A stretch of 64,000 nucleotides of DNA from an uncultured Lachnospiraceae bacterium. GTDB taxonomy: Bacteria; Bacillota; Clostridia; Lachnospirales; Lachnospiraceae. This document shows, piece by piece, positions 7,664 through 16,249 of the stretch (the stretch's first letter is position 1; each line of letters opens with the position of its first letter). The notes under the pieces were generated by a model. The model saw nothing but the letters and a program-made list of their open reading frames with translations, did no database searches and was not told where the DNA came from. The DNA lies in the NCBI GenBank assembly GCA_910579505.1, contig CAJTTZ010000006.1, positions 130,451 to 194,450 on the forward strand. Direction: 5' to 3'. The position numbers were made by a program, and so were the translations under genes.

Positions 7664-9511
7664 TTGAAACATTCCCTCTCTTCCAGACAATGTACTTTTG
7701 TGCTGATTCTGTTTACCGCCCTGAGCGTTCTGACGCTGCATTGGTACAGCCGCACGCATCAGGACAGTAAATTCTGTGCTTTTGCCCAGACTTTTTTCTT
7801 AGACGAGGTACAGGCAAATCCCATTCATTTCCACTACACGATAGACAATCCTTCCACGTACGGTGTGGATGAATCCTCTCTGACTCTGCCTGTCTATCAA
7901 CCCGGAAGCGCTGCAAACGAAGCATACGCGCTGTCATTGGCGCGGGAGGATTTAAGCGCCATCGACCCCGACGCCCTGAATGAGGAAAACCGCCGCCTCT
8001 ATGAACTTTTGGACAGTTACCTCGCGGTCGCAGCCTCCGCTTCGGCTTATCCCTATTTCTCGGAACCGCTCTCCCCATCTTCGGGCGTACCATCGGAACT
8101 GCCGATTTTGCTCTCCGAATACCGAATGGATGATAAGGCCGATATTGAAAACTATTTATCAATCCTCGCTCAGATTCCCGCCTACTTTGACGGGCTTCTC
8201 GTCTTTGAGCAGGAAAAGGCAGACGCCGGGCTATTTATGTCCGATTTGACCGCTGACCGGGTAATCAGGCAATGCTCCGAGCTTCTGGACGTCTCCTCCC
8301 TGGAAGACGGCTCGCATTTTCTGGAAATTACGTTTAGCGACAGACTCCGGCAGCTTGCGGAAAAGGAAATCCTGACTCCCGCGGAAATAGATTCCTATGT
8401 TGCCGAGCACAACCGCTTATTGACTACAGTAGTCGCCCCCGCCTACGACCGTCTGGCAGACGGACTGACTGTATTAAAAGGCTCAGGGAAAGCAACCTGC
8501 GGTCTGGCAGGGCAGGAAAACGGCAGGGACTACTACAGCGCCCTCGTTCGTCTGCGCACCGGTTCCTACCGCGACATAGATGAAATCAAACGTCTTCTTG
8601 CAAGAGACCTGCGTTTCAACTACGAATCGCTGTTTGCGCTTCTTGCCGCGAACCCGTCGTTAAAGGACATGATCGCAGAAAATCCCTCGCTCCTGCCGGA
8701 AATGACGCCTGAGGAAATCCTGGCCGATCTGCAGTCGGAAATCGGGGAGGAATATCCGCCCATTCCCGCCGGCAGGAACAGCGCACCCATCCGCTCCACC
8801 ATAAAATATGTGGATGCCAGTCTGGAAGCTTACAGTGCACCCGCCTTTTACATGACGCCGCCTATTGACAACATCTGCGACAATTTGATCTGCCTAAATG
8901 CAAAGGATACCCAAAACGATCTTGCCCTCTTCACCACGCTGGCCCACGAGGGTTATCCGGGCCATCTGTACCAGACTGTATACAGCAAGCGCTATCAGGA
9001 ACAGGAAAATATCCTGCCGCTCGGAAACGTCCTCTACTACGGCGGATTCGTAGAAGGCTGGGCAATGTATGTGGAGCTGGCTTCCTTCGACCGTGCCATC
9101 ACGCTGGCAAAGGAAGCTCACCCCGAAGCCTGCGCCTACTATCAGGTCTGCCGTCTCGACAGGCAGTTCCGGCTGGGGCTGTATTCCCTTCTGGATATCG
9201 CCATCCACTATGACAACGCCTCCTTTGAGGATGTGCAAAAGCTCTGTTACTGTCTGGGCATCAACGACAGTGCAAGCCTAGCCGCCCTCTACCAGTATAT
9301 CGCGGAGGAACCATGCAATTATTTGAAATATTATCTGGGGTATTTGGAAATTTTAGAATTGAAAAAACAGGCCGCCGTCCTCTGGGCCGAGCCGGGTCAG
9401 GTGACCGCCGCCTACAATGACACCGAATTTTTATACCGCTTTCATTCTTTTCTGCTGCAAAACGGTCCCGCCGACTACCGAACGCTGGCAAGAAGGCTGG
9501 CAGCGGAATAA
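7664..9511 (+). CDS. DUF885-family putative metallopeptidase, membrane-anchored or secreted
   Basis: A 615-residue protein of the DUF885 family, thought to be zinc metallopeptidases of an M32-like fold. The putative metal-binding motif is HEGYPGHL (near residue 428), followed by GGFVEGWAMYVE, whose glutamate is the usual further ligand. Both are intact. The start is TTG 7664 (weak site TAGGTG upstream) and gives a short basic N-terminus and a hydrophobic helix (FVLILFTALSVLTL), so export or anchoring in the membrane is likely. The body is helical and acidic. The gene stands alone between the hairpin and the convergent MarR gene. The substrate is unknown. Confidence 0.82.
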   Translation: MKHSLSSRQCTFVLILFTALSVLTLHWYSRTHQDSKFCAFAQTFFLDEVQANPIHFHYTIDNPSTYGVDESSLTLPVYQPGSAANEAYALSLAREDLSAIDPDALNEENRRLYELLDSYLAVAASASAYPYFSEPLSPSSGVPSELPILLSEYRMDDKADIENYLSILAQIPAYFDGLLVFEQEKADAGLFMSDLTADRVIRQCSELLDVSSLEDGSHFLEITFSDRLRQLAEKEILTPAEIDSYVAEHNRLLTTVVAPAYDRLADGLTVLKGSGKATCGLAGQENGRDYYSALVRLRTGSYRDIDEIKRLLARDLRFNYESLFALLAANPSLKDMIAENPSLLPEMTPEEILADLQSEIGEEYPPIPAGRNSAPIRSTIKYVDASLEAYSAPAFYMTPPIDNICDNLICLNAKDTQNDLALFTTLAHEGYPGHLYQTVYSKRYQEQENILPLGNVLYYGGFVEGWAMYVELASFDRAITLAKEAHPEACAYYQVCRLDRQFRLGLYSLLDIAIHYDNASFEDVQKLCYCLGINDSASLAALYQYIAEEPCNYLKYYLGYLEILELKKQAAVLWAEPGQVTAAYNDTEFLYRFHSFLLQNGPADYRTLARRLAAE

Positions 9512-9543
9512 TACAGATGGTTCGTTCAGCCACGCCGCTATCA

Positions 9544-9999
9544 CTATTCTTTGCACTCCGGCCGGGCTGTTGCCCTAAAAAATCTCGTCAGCTTGTAGAG
9601 GGCGCTTTCAAGCGCTCTCTGCTCCTCCTCTGAGAGTTCTTTTAAAACTGCGTCTATCATTTCCTCATGAAACCGCCGATGATGAAGATACGCCTTTTTC
9701 CCTTTCGCGGAGAGGGAAATCAGAACCACACGCCTGTCTTCCTCGCTTCGGGTCCTGTCCACATAGCCCTTTTTTACCAAGCCATTGACCGCTATAGTCA
9801 GAGTTCCCGTCGTAACCTCCAGCTCTCTTGCCACACTCGTCATATTTTTTGCCGAATTTGGGCCGATGGCTTCTATGACATGCATATCGTTTGCCGTCAC
9901 ATCCTTATATTCCTCTGTCCTGATCGCCCGTTCCTCAAGTGTGTTAATGTCCCGGAAGAGCCTGACAAGTACCTCGTTCAATGTATTGCTGATGTCCAT
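9544..9999 (-). CDS. MarR-family regulator, probable FabT-like fatty-acid synthesis repressor
   Basis: A 151-residue winged-helix regulator. ATG 9999 is chosen because AGGGGAAAG lies upstream; a longer frame to 10053 has no site. MarR features: an N-terminal dimerisation helix, the recognition region TSVARELEVTTGTLTIAVNG, and the wing VDRTRSEEDRRVVLISLSAKG. Length and pattern fit FabT. Its own promoter (10044-10072) carries the palindrome TTTGA-N3-TCAAA at 10061-10073, and the same palindrome lies in the acpP promoter and before fabD 41-42 kb away, so it probably represses fatty-acid synthesis and itself. FabT normally needs acyl-ACP as corepressor; that is family knowledge, not visible here. 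In streptococci fabT sits beside fabH, whereas here it is unlinked. If the operator match is chance, it is simply an unassigned MarR protein. Confidence 0.85.
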   Translation of the reverse strand: MDISNTLNEVLVRLFRDINTLEERAIRTEEYKDVTANDMHVIEAIGPNSAKNMTSVARELEVTTGTLTIAVNGLVKKGYVDRTRSEEDRRVVLISLSAKGKKAYLHHRRFHEEMIDAVLKELSEEEQRALESALYKLTRFFRATARPECKE

Positions 10000-10043
10000 T
10001 ATCTTTCCCCTGCTGCACAAACATACCTCTTCAATCTCCAAAC

Positions 10044-10073
10044 AGTGTATCAAAAAATATTTTGAAAGTCAAA
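10044..10073 (-). promoter_or_regulatory. promoter of the MarR/FabT-like gene with FabT-type operator
   Basis: On the minus strand, -35 TTGACT (10067-10072) and -10 TACACT (10044-10049) are separated by 17 nt. The palindrome TTTGA-AAG-TCAAA (10061-10073, plus-strand reading) covers the -35 box, so a bound dimer would block RNA polymerase. The half sites match those at 50895 and 52266. Confidence 0.65.
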
Positions 10074-10499
10074 CTTTACGAGAACTATCACTCTCCCGAA
10101 AGTACCAATTATAAATTTTAGTTTATACTTTCTTTCTTTTTTCTTATGAATTTTGACACACCACATTCACAAATAGCCTGTATAGTATTACTTGTAGTTA
10201 AGACAGAGCCGGATCAAAATATTCGGCCCGCAGGGATTAATGATTCAGATTCTTTGGCGGTGGTTATACTACACTTACAATGGAGTCGCCGGTGCTGGAT
10301 TGGCGCCGACCGGCTTCGACTAACCATAACAGCGGTCTAAAAGCTGCTGTTGACATATATTTGAACCAACATTTCTATCCTTCTCACACACAGAAACGGC
10401 GCCCCTTATGGAGCGCCGTTTCGCATATGGTCAGCCTGCCCATCCTAATTCCAGTTCCGAAAAATTCAAGCACGGAAAAACGTTTGCCATATTTTTATT
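10074..10499. other. gene-free gap with structured sequence, possible small RNA
   Basis: No convincing coding region. From about 10196 to 10325 the plus strand can fold with its ends paired (GTTA with TAAC, GAGCCGG with CCGGCTT, TTCGGC with GCCGA) and an inner GGCG/CGCC stem near 10257-10294. AACAGCGG (10330-10337) and CTGCTGTT (10346-10353) pair as a second hairpin, and a strong stem follows at 10393-10422. TTGACA at 10153-10158 and TATAGT at 10181-10186 are promoter-like, but the spacing (22 nt) is poor. The layout would fit a stand-alone structured RNA, but I cannot match it to a known family. Confidence 0.25.
10393..10422. terminator. strong hairpin between convergent units
   Basis: GAAACGGCGC (10393-10402) pairs perfectly with GCGCCGTTTC (10413-10422) around a 10-nt loop, 78 nt after the spmB stop codon on the minus strand. 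There is no long T-run on either side, so termination efficiency is uncertain. Confidence 0.5.
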
Positions 10500-11033
10500 T
10501 CATCCAACCATCTTTCCCGCCAGCACGATACTTGCCGCAATCCCGGCGAGGGTGGCAAGCAGTGCCCCTTTCAGTGTGTAGCGTGTCTTATTGACCTTTG
10601 CCGCCAGAAAATAGACACTCATCGTATAAAAAATCGTCTCCGTACAGCTCATCATAATGGAGGTGGTAAGGCCGATCAGGGAATCCGGCCCGTGATTCTT
10701 GAAAATATCCAGCACAAGTCCCGTAGCTGCCGAAGAAGAGAACATCTTCACAAACATTAACGGCACCAGTTCAGCGGAAAAGCCCAGTCTGCCCGCCACG
10801 CCGCCAAAGAGCCCTCCGACAAATTCCAGGAACCCCGAGGCACGCAGAACGCCCACCGCCACCATTAGCCCGATTAGCGTGGGCATAATCTGTATCACCG
10901 TATGAAAGCCGTCCTTTGCGCCCTTGATAAAATCCTCATACACATTGCAATGGTTGGAAATGCCATAAGCAACGATATAAAAGAGAATGACCGGAATAAT
11001 GATATTGGAAATATTGGATAAGACTGTCGCCAT
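10500..11033 (-). CDS. spmB: spore maturation protein B
   Basis: A 177-residue integral membrane protein of the nucleoside-recognition (Gate) family, matching SpmB in length and sequence pattern (GAKDGFHTVIQIMPTLIGLM, LVPLMFVKMFSSSAATGL, TTSIMMSCTETIFYTMSVYF). In Bacillus SpmA and SpmB are needed for spore core dehydration. ATG 11033 gives the normal family length; the frame extends upstream to 11111 without a better start, and the ribosome binding site (GCGGG) is weak. Four to five hydrophobic helices are visible. spmA normally lies beside it in one operon, but here it is about 17 kb away at 27935-28633. Confidence 0.88.
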   Translation of the reverse strand: MATVLSNISNIIIPVILFYIVAYGISNHCNVYEDFIKGAKDGFHTVIQIMPTLIGLMVAVGVLRASGFLEFVGGLFGGVAGRLGFSAELVPLMFVKMFSSSAATGLVLDIFKNHGPDSLIGLTTSIMMSCTETIFYTMSVYFLAAKVNKTRYTLKGALLATLAGIAASIVLAGKMVG

Positions 11034-11287
11034 AAGTAACCCGCAAACTGGTTTTATAAAATTTATGCAGGGGAAACTGTGTTTATCCCTGCACTGCCCA
11101 TTTTGTAACATTCAGCCGGGCTTCCTCCTGCATGCAAAACTTGGAAATATTTAAACCGAAATCATTGATAAATCAAAAAAATACTGCTACCATGATATCA
11201 TGTCAGAAAAAGGCTGTCGTACAGCAGACTTCGCCTGACATGACAGCGAAAGAAATAGCAAAACCAGAACCCGAAACGGAGACTGCC

Positions 11288-11788
11288 ATGGCACAATCAA
11301 ATATAACCATTCTCGCCGCGCTGATCGGCCTGATCGCCTTTATGGCTGTCCTTGCCATCTTAATCGACCTCTATCTCCGGCGCAGAAGAGACCGCCGCAT
11401 CAGTCAGATGGACGAGCTGGAAGGACATGATTTTGAATTTTTCTGCGCCGACCTTCTACGGGCGCAGGGTTTTATCGACGTGGAGGTAACCCGCGGCAGC
11501 GGCGACTTCGGCGTGGACATTCTGGCGGAAAAGGACGGCGTTACTTATGCCGTGCAGTGCAAACGTTACAGCGGTCCCGTCGGGGTAGAAGCGGTGCTGC
11601 GCACTTACGGCGGACTTGCCTACTATGAGCGGATGGTGGGCGCCGTCATGACGAACCAGTATTTTACCTCTCCCGCCGTGGAAGCCGCAAAAAAGCTGCG
11701 CATCCTGCTCTGGGACAGGGGATATATGGATGCCATGATCGAGGAAAATAACCTGCTTGCAAACAAAGACAAACGAAAGGCGGAATAA
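11288..11788 (+). CDS. membrane-anchored Mrr-like restriction endonuclease domain protein
   Basis: A 166-residue protein with one N-terminal membrane helix (ILAALIGLIAFMAVLAILIDL), a basic stretch (LRRRRDRR) and a PD-(D/E)XK nuclease domain of the Mrr/DUF2034 type. Visible motif parts: MDELEGHDFEFFCADLLRAQ, GSGDFGVDIL (catalytic Asp) and YAVQCKRY (QxK). ATG 11288 is chosen because GGAG (11278-11281) lies 6 nt upstream; an open frame extends back to 11132. Anchored forms are common in Firmicutes and their role is unknown; DNA quality control at the membrane is one possibility. The SGNH gene follows after 3 nt, so the two are probably co-transcribed. Confidence 0.8.
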   Translation: MAQSNITILAALIGLIAFMAVLAILIDLYLRRRRDRRISQMDELEGHDFEFFCADLLRAQGFIDVEVTRGSGDFGVDILAEKDGVTYAVQCKRYSGPVGVEAVLRTYGGLAYYERMVGAVMTNQYFTSPAVEAAKKLRILLWDRGYMDAMIEENNLLANKDKRKAE

Positions 11789-11791
11789 ACC

Positions 11792-12925
11792 ATGACCCAT
11801 CTAAAAAAATATGCACTAAATGAAATCCCCCATTATAAGGTACACGGACGCACAGTTCCCGGATCCTGCCCGCTGCCGCTCTTTTTTAACGGAAGCGCGG
11901 TGGAATTAAACGTATCCGGCTCTGAACTTTGGGCTGATCTGGAAGTCAGTTGGCACAACGTTGATATTTGGGTGACCATAGAAATCAACAAAGAATTGAC
12001 GAGCCGTCAAATGCTGACGCCGGGGAACCATTCCCTGTGCCTGTTTCGCGGCATGAGTGAAGAGCCTGTCAAAAATGTGCGCATCACCAGAGAAACACAG
12101 GCGATGGTTGAAGACGAAGACTGCTGCCTCATTGTCCACGGCTTTCAGGCGGACGGAAGCTTCCATCCCGTTCCCAAAGGAAAATACACGCTGGAATTTG
12201 TCGGCGACAGCATTACCTCAGGAGAGGGCACCTATGGGGCGAAAGGAGATCTGGACTGGATTCCCATGTACATGAGCTACAGCCGCGATTACGCCAAAAT
12301 GACGGCGGAGGCGCTCGGCGCGGATGCCTATATCATCTCCAAAGGGGGCTGGGGCGTGCTGTCCGGCTGGGACAACAACCCGGACTGCAATATTCCCTCC
12401 CGCTACGAACAGCTCTGCGGCCTTTGCTGCGGAAGCAAAAATGAAAGTCTCAGCGCATTCGCCCCCTATGATTTTACTTTGCGAAAAACGGATGCCGTGA
12501 TCGTCAATCTCGGCACGAACGACGCGTCCGCCTTCCAGCAGCCCGCCTGGCACGACCCTGCCACGGGCCGGACTTTTAAACAACATTTGAACCCGGACGG
12601 CACTTTCGCAGAGGAAGACTTAAACCGCTTTAAAAACGCCGTTATCTCCTTCCTGCAGATGCTGCGAAAGCACAACCCGCAGGCACACATCATCTGGTGC
12701 TACGGCATGATCGGCTACGACCTGTCCTTCGCAATAAATGACGCCATGATCCGCTATATGGGAGAAAGCGGCGATCACAACGTCATCTATTTACAGCTGC
12801 CCGGTCTCACTGAGGAAACCGTGGGTTCCAACAACCATCCGGGAGAGCCCTCCCAGAGACGGGCGGCACAGGTGCTGATTGAATATCTGCAGGACTATTT
12901 CTCCAAAGTAACTGCAACCAGTTAA
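11792..12925 (+). CDS. SGNH/GDSL-family carbohydrate esterase, CE2-like
   Basis: A 377-residue predicted deacetylase/esterase. Residues about 1-130 look like an N-terminal beta-sandwich domain. The SGNH hydrolase follows, with the nucleophile motif VGDSITSGEGTYG (block I), an Asn motif in VNLGTNDAS (block III) and the catalytic His in NNHPGEPSQRR (block V). This arrangement resembles CE2 acetyl-xylan esterases, which remove acetyl groups from sugars. There is no signal peptide, so it should act in the cytoplasm on imported oligosaccharides. It starts 3 nt after the Mrr-like gene. The substrate is not known. Confidence 0.83.
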   Translation: MTHLKKYALNEIPHYKVHGRTVPGSCPLPLFFNGSAVELNVSGSELWADLEVSWHNVDIWVTIEINKELTSRQMLTPGNHSLCLFRGMSEEPVKNVRITRETQAMVEDEDCCLIVHGFQADGSFHPVPKGKYTLEFVGDSITSGEGTYGAKGDLDWIPMYMSYSRDYAKMTAEALGADAYIISKGGWGVLSGWDNNPDCNIPSRYEQLCGLCCGSKNESLSAFAPYDFTLRKTDAVIVNLGTNDASAFQQPAWHDPATGRTFKQHLNPDGTFAEEDLNRFKNAVISFLQMLRKHNPQAHIIWCYGMIGYDLSFAINDAMIRYMGESGDHNVIYLQLPGLTEETVGSNNHPGEPSQRRAAQVLIEYLQDYFSKVTATS

Positions 12926-12947
12926 ATCCACTCCCGTTTCACCGTGC

Positions 12948-12986
12948 AGGAAAAACAATGCTGCTCCGCAGCCGCTTGTTTTTCCT
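12948..12986. terminator. bidirectional terminator between SGNH and ROK genes
   Basis: AGGAAAAACA (12948-12957) pairs with TGTTTTTCCT (12977-12986), with an inner GCTGC/GCAGC stem. The A- and T-runs in the outer stem allow it to serve both convergent genes. Confidence 0.75.
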
Positions 12987-12991
12987 TGGCA

Positions 12992-13858
12992 CTATAGCTC
13001 CATCATCCCCAGTTTCAGAGCACCCATGATGCCCTGCTTGTCGTCCAGACTCTGCACCACGATATAGCTGTCCAGATCTTCCAGCTCCTTTGTCTTGATG
13101 TAGCCGTTTAGCAGCTCCTTGAACTTCGCGCGCACCATGGGCAGGAGCTGGGTCTGGTGCATCACGCCGCCGCCAAGAATTATACGCTGCGGGGATACCA
13201 TCACCGTATAGTCCACGAGCGCCTGCGCGATATAATACGCCTCCATCTCCCAAACTTCCTCCCTATCGGCAAGCTCGACTGCTTTCTTCCCCCATCTTCC
13301 CTCAATGGCAGGCCCTGCCGCCAGTCCTTCCATGCAGTTTTTATGGAAAGGGCAGAAACCCTCATATGTGTCATTCGGTAGCTTATTCAACAAAATATGG
13401 CCGCCTTCCGGGTGCATCATACCGTGCAGGAGATTGCCGTCCACAATCACGCCGACGCCAACGCCGGTGCCGATTGTGATATAAATGCAGCTATGCAGTC
13501 CCTTTGCGATACCCCATGTATATTCTCCAAGGGCGGAACCGTTCACATCCGTATCAAACCCGACCGGCACGCCAAGCTCCTTTTTAAACGCCCCCACAAT
13601 ATTATAATTCTGCCAGGCAAGCTTAGGCGTGGTCGTGATATAACCGTATGTATCCGAATCCCTGTTCACGTCAATCGGTCCAAAACAGCCGATACCCAGC
13701 GCTTCAATCTCTTTTCCCCTGAAAAAGGAAAACAGCTTCGGAACTGTAATCTCCGGCGTCTCTGTAGGAATCGAAATCTGCTCCAGAATCTCACCGTTCT
13801 CATTGCCGATGGCGCACACCATCTTGGTTCCGCCTGCCTCCAATGCCCCTAATATCAT
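12992..13858 (-). CDS. scrK: ROK-family sugar kinase, probable fructokinase
   Basis: A 288-residue kinase of the ROK family, best matching ScrK/YdhR fructokinases, which phosphorylate fructose (or mannose) with ATP. Visible features: ATP-binding LGALEAGGTKMVCAIG at the N-terminus, the sugar site GVPVGFDTDVNGSALGEY with the catalytic Asp, IYITIGTGVGVGV, and the zinc motif built from HPEGGH plus CPFHKNC. The C-terminus (IILGGGVMHQ) is normal. ATG 13858 follows GGAGGAG. It is convergent with the SGNH gene and starts 105 nt after the FAD-dehydrogenase stop. The exact sugar is inferred from family resemblance. Confidence 0.88.
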   Translation of the reverse strand: MILGALEAGGTKMVCAIGNENGEILEQISIPTETPEITVPKLFSFFRGKEIEALGIGCFGPIDVNRDSDTYGYITTTPKLAWQNYNIVGAFKKELGVPVGFDTDVNGSALGEYTWGIAKGLHSCIYITIGTGVGVGVIVDGNLLHGMMHPEGGHILLNKLPNDTYEGFCPFHKNCMEGLAAGPAIEGRWGKKAVELADREEVWEMEAYYIAQALVDYTVMVSPQRIILGGGVMHQTQLLPMVRAKFKELLNGYIKTKELEDLDSYIVVQSLDDKQGIMGALKLGMMEL

Positions 13859-13963
13859 ATTGCTCCTCCATTCCGGGGCATTGCCCGCCCCTCTTTATTT
13901 GTACTGCTCCGGCACGCCTATCCGCAAAGCGTGCATTCGCGCTGCTTCATCTGAATCTAAAAC

Positions 13964-15328
13964 TCAACCTGCAATCTCCCTCGCCACAAACACGCCGCTG
14001 GCGGACGCGTGGGACAGGGAATGGGTCACGCCGCTGCCATCCCCGATAATATAAAGCCCTTTGTGCTTCGTCTCGAGATGTTCGTCGATCTCCACTTCCA
14101 TATTGTAAAACTTAACCTCCACGCCGTACAGCAGGGTGTCATCGTTTGCCGTGCCGGGCGCAATCTTGTCAAGGGCATAGATCATCTCAATAATACCGTC
14201 GAGAATCCGCTTCGGGAGGACAAGGCTTAAGTCCCCCGGCGTAGCGGCCAGCGTAGGCTCGATAATTCCTTCCTCAATCCGCTTGGCGTTGCTTCTTCTG
14301 CCCCTCACCAGATCCCCGAACCGCTGCACGATCACACCACCGCCCAGCATATTGGAAAGTCTGGCAATACTTTCCCCGTAACCGTTGCTGTCCTTAAAAG
14401 GCTCCGAAAAATGCTTCGCCACAAGAAGCGCAAAATTTGTATTTTCCGTCTGTTTCTCCGCGCCCTCATAGCTGTGGCCGTTCACCGTTACAATGCCGTT
14501 GGTATTCTCATTGACCACAATGCCATGGGGATTCATGCAGAAAGTCCTCACGCTGTCCTCAAACTTCTCTGTGCGGTAGACGATCTTACTCTCATAGAGC
14601 TCGTCCGTCAGATGGGAGAAAATCACCGCCGGAAGTTCCACGCGCACACCGATATCCACACGGTTTGATTTCGTGTTGATGGCAAGATCTTCACAGACTT
14701 TCTCCATCCACTTACTGCCGCTTCTCCCCACAGAAATGACACATTTGTCACATTCATAGGCATCCTTCTCGCAAACCACACGGTAACCGTCCTCGGTCCG
14801 CTCCACCGACCGCACCGGGGTGTCAAAGTAAAATTCCACTTTCTCCCTTAAATCTGCATACAGGTTCTCCAGAACCACATAATTGATGTCCGTCCCCAGA
14901 TGGCGCACGGAAGCGTCCAGCAGATTCAGGCTATTCTGCAGGCACAGCTTCTTAAAATGGGTGCCCGCCGTGGAATACAGTTTCGTCCCCGCGCCGCCAT
15001 ATTTCATATTGATCTCGTCCACATAGCGCATCAGCTCTATCGCCTTTTTCTTACCGACATATTCGTGGAGCGTGCCGCCGAAATCGTTGGTGATATTGTA
15101 TTTCCCGTCAGAAAAAGCGCCCGCGCCGCCAAAACCGCTCATAATCGAGCAGCTGGGGCATCCTATGCAGGATTTCACCTTATCGCCGTCTATGGGGCAG
15201 TGCCGCTTTTCCAGCGCATGTCCCGCCTCAAATACCGCTATCTTTAAATCCGATCTTTTCTGTGTCAGCTCGTATGCCGAGTAAATGCCACCCGGTCCCG
15301 CGCCGACAATGATCACATCATATCTCAT
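13964..15328 (-). CDS. FAD-dependent dehydrogenase (COG2509-like)
   Basis: A 454-residue flavoprotein with an N-terminal FAD-binding Rossmann motif (VIIVGAGPGGIYSAYEL). A Cys-rich segment follows at residues about 38-60 (CPIDGDKVKSCIGCPSC) before GFGGAGAFSDGKYN, and the C-terminus has YIIGDGSGVTHSLSHASASG. This is the pattern of the poorly characterised COG2509 dehydrogenases, whose substrate is not established. The cysteine cluster may hold metal or redox cysteines; that is inference. The gene sits between the uridine phosphorylase and ROK kinase genes on the same strand, with gaps of 48 and 105 nt, so a loose operon is possible. Confidence 0.82.
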   Translation of the reverse strand: MRYDVIIVGAGPGGIYSAYELTQKRSDLKIAVFEAGHALEKRHCPIDGDKVKSCIGCPSCSIMSGFGGAGAFSDGKYNITNDFGGTLHEYVGKKKAIELMRYVDEINMKYGGAGTKLYSTAGTHFKKLCLQNSLNLLDASVRHLGTDINYVVLENLYADLREKVEFYFDTPVRSVERTEDGYRVVCEKDAYECDKCVISVGRSGSKWMEKVCEDLAINTKSNRVDIGVRVELPAVIFSHLTDELYESKIVYRTEKFEDSVRTFCMNPHGIVVNENTNGIVTVNGHSYEGAEKQTENTNFALLVAKHFSEPFKDSNGYGESIARLSNMLGGGVIVQRFGDLVRGRRSNAKRIEEGIIEPTLAATPGDLSLVLPKRILDGIIEMIYALDKIAPGTANDDTLLYGVEVKFYNMEVEIDEHLETKHKGLYIIGDGSGVTHSLSHASASGVFVAREIAG

Positions 15329-15376
15329 ATTTCACAGTCCCCCAATCCCTCTGCCGCCGTCCTAAAACTGTTTCCG

Positions 15377-16147
15377 TCAATCCTGCGCAGTCAGACTCCG
15401 CACCGCCTCCACAGCCACGCGGATTGCCATGTCCGTATCATGCACCACCGGGTTTTCCAGCCCAAGCTTCTCCCGTTCCTGATTTGCTACTACGAGAAAG
15501 CAGGCTCCTGCTCTCACCCGTAGATAACTTGCCACCGTAAAAAGCGCCGCCGATTCCATTTCGGAAGCCAGACAACCCAGTCTTTTCCATGCTTCCCATT
15601 TATTCATCAGTTCATAACATACCGGCTTCGTTTCCGGCTCGTGCTGTCCGTAAAAAGAATCCTTGGCCTGCACTACGCCTGTATGAAAGCGGCATCCCTT
15701 GGCCCGCGCTGCATCCACCAGCGCGTTTGTCACCTCCAGATTGGCCACCGCCGGAAACTCAATGGGCGCGTACTCCCTGCTCGTCCCCTCCATGCGGATG
15801 GACCCGGTGGCTATCACAACATCTCCGCTCCTGACCTCCGTCTGCATACCGCCACAGGTACCGATGCGGAGAAAAGTGTCCGCGCCGCAGCGCACAAGCT
15901 CCTCCATGGCGATAGCCGCCGATGGACCGCCTATTCCCGTCGAAGTCACACTGACCTTTATCCCGTCCAGCGTTCCGGTATAAGTAATGTATTCCCTGTT
16001 ATCCGCTATCAGAACAGGATTTTCAAAGTACTGCGCAATCTTCACGCAGCGCTTGGGATCTCCTGGCATAATCACATAGCGCCCCACTTCGCCCGCCGCT
16101 ACCTGTATATGATACTGTCTGCTCGCATCTTCCGAGTAATTCTTCAT
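15377..16147 (-). CDS. uridine phosphorylase-type nucleoside phosphorylase
   Basis: A 256-residue member of the purine/uridine phosphorylase family, which splits a nucleoside with phosphate into base and ribose-1-phosphate. Motifs: YVIMPGDPKRC (phosphate site), STGIGGPSAAIAMEEL, FLRIGTCGGMQ and the nucleoside-binding SEMESAALF. ATG 16147 is chosen because AAGGGGG lies upstream; the frame extends to 16192. The GxQ/F-type details fit Udp rather than DeoD, but specificity should be treated as probable only. It is the first gene of the minus-strand series that continues to the FAD dehydrogenase. Confidence 0.85.
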   Translation of the reverse strand: MKNYSEDASRQYHIQVAAGEVGRYVIMPGDPKRCVKIAQYFENPVLIADNREYITYTGTLDGIKVSVTSTGIGGPSAAIAMEELVRCGADTFLRIGTCGGMQTEVRSGDVVIATGSIRMEGTSREYAPIEFPAVANLEVTNALVDAARAKGCRFHTGVVQAKDSFYGQHEPETKPVCYELMNKWEAWKRLGCLASEMESAALFTVASYLRVRAGACFLVVANQEREKLGLENPVVHDTDMAIRVAVEAVRSLTAQD

Positions 16148-16249
16148 ACGAACCCCCTTCTCTCTATCGCTGTATAACATCCGATCCGTCAAATTCCCTA
16201 TTTCAATTATACAGATTTACCGCGGTAAAAGAAAGACATTCTTAGTATT

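Noticed and set aside
10146..10425. Definite 6S RNA assignment
   Set aside because: The ends can pair, but I cannot match the central bubble or conserved bases, so only a possible structured RNA is reported.
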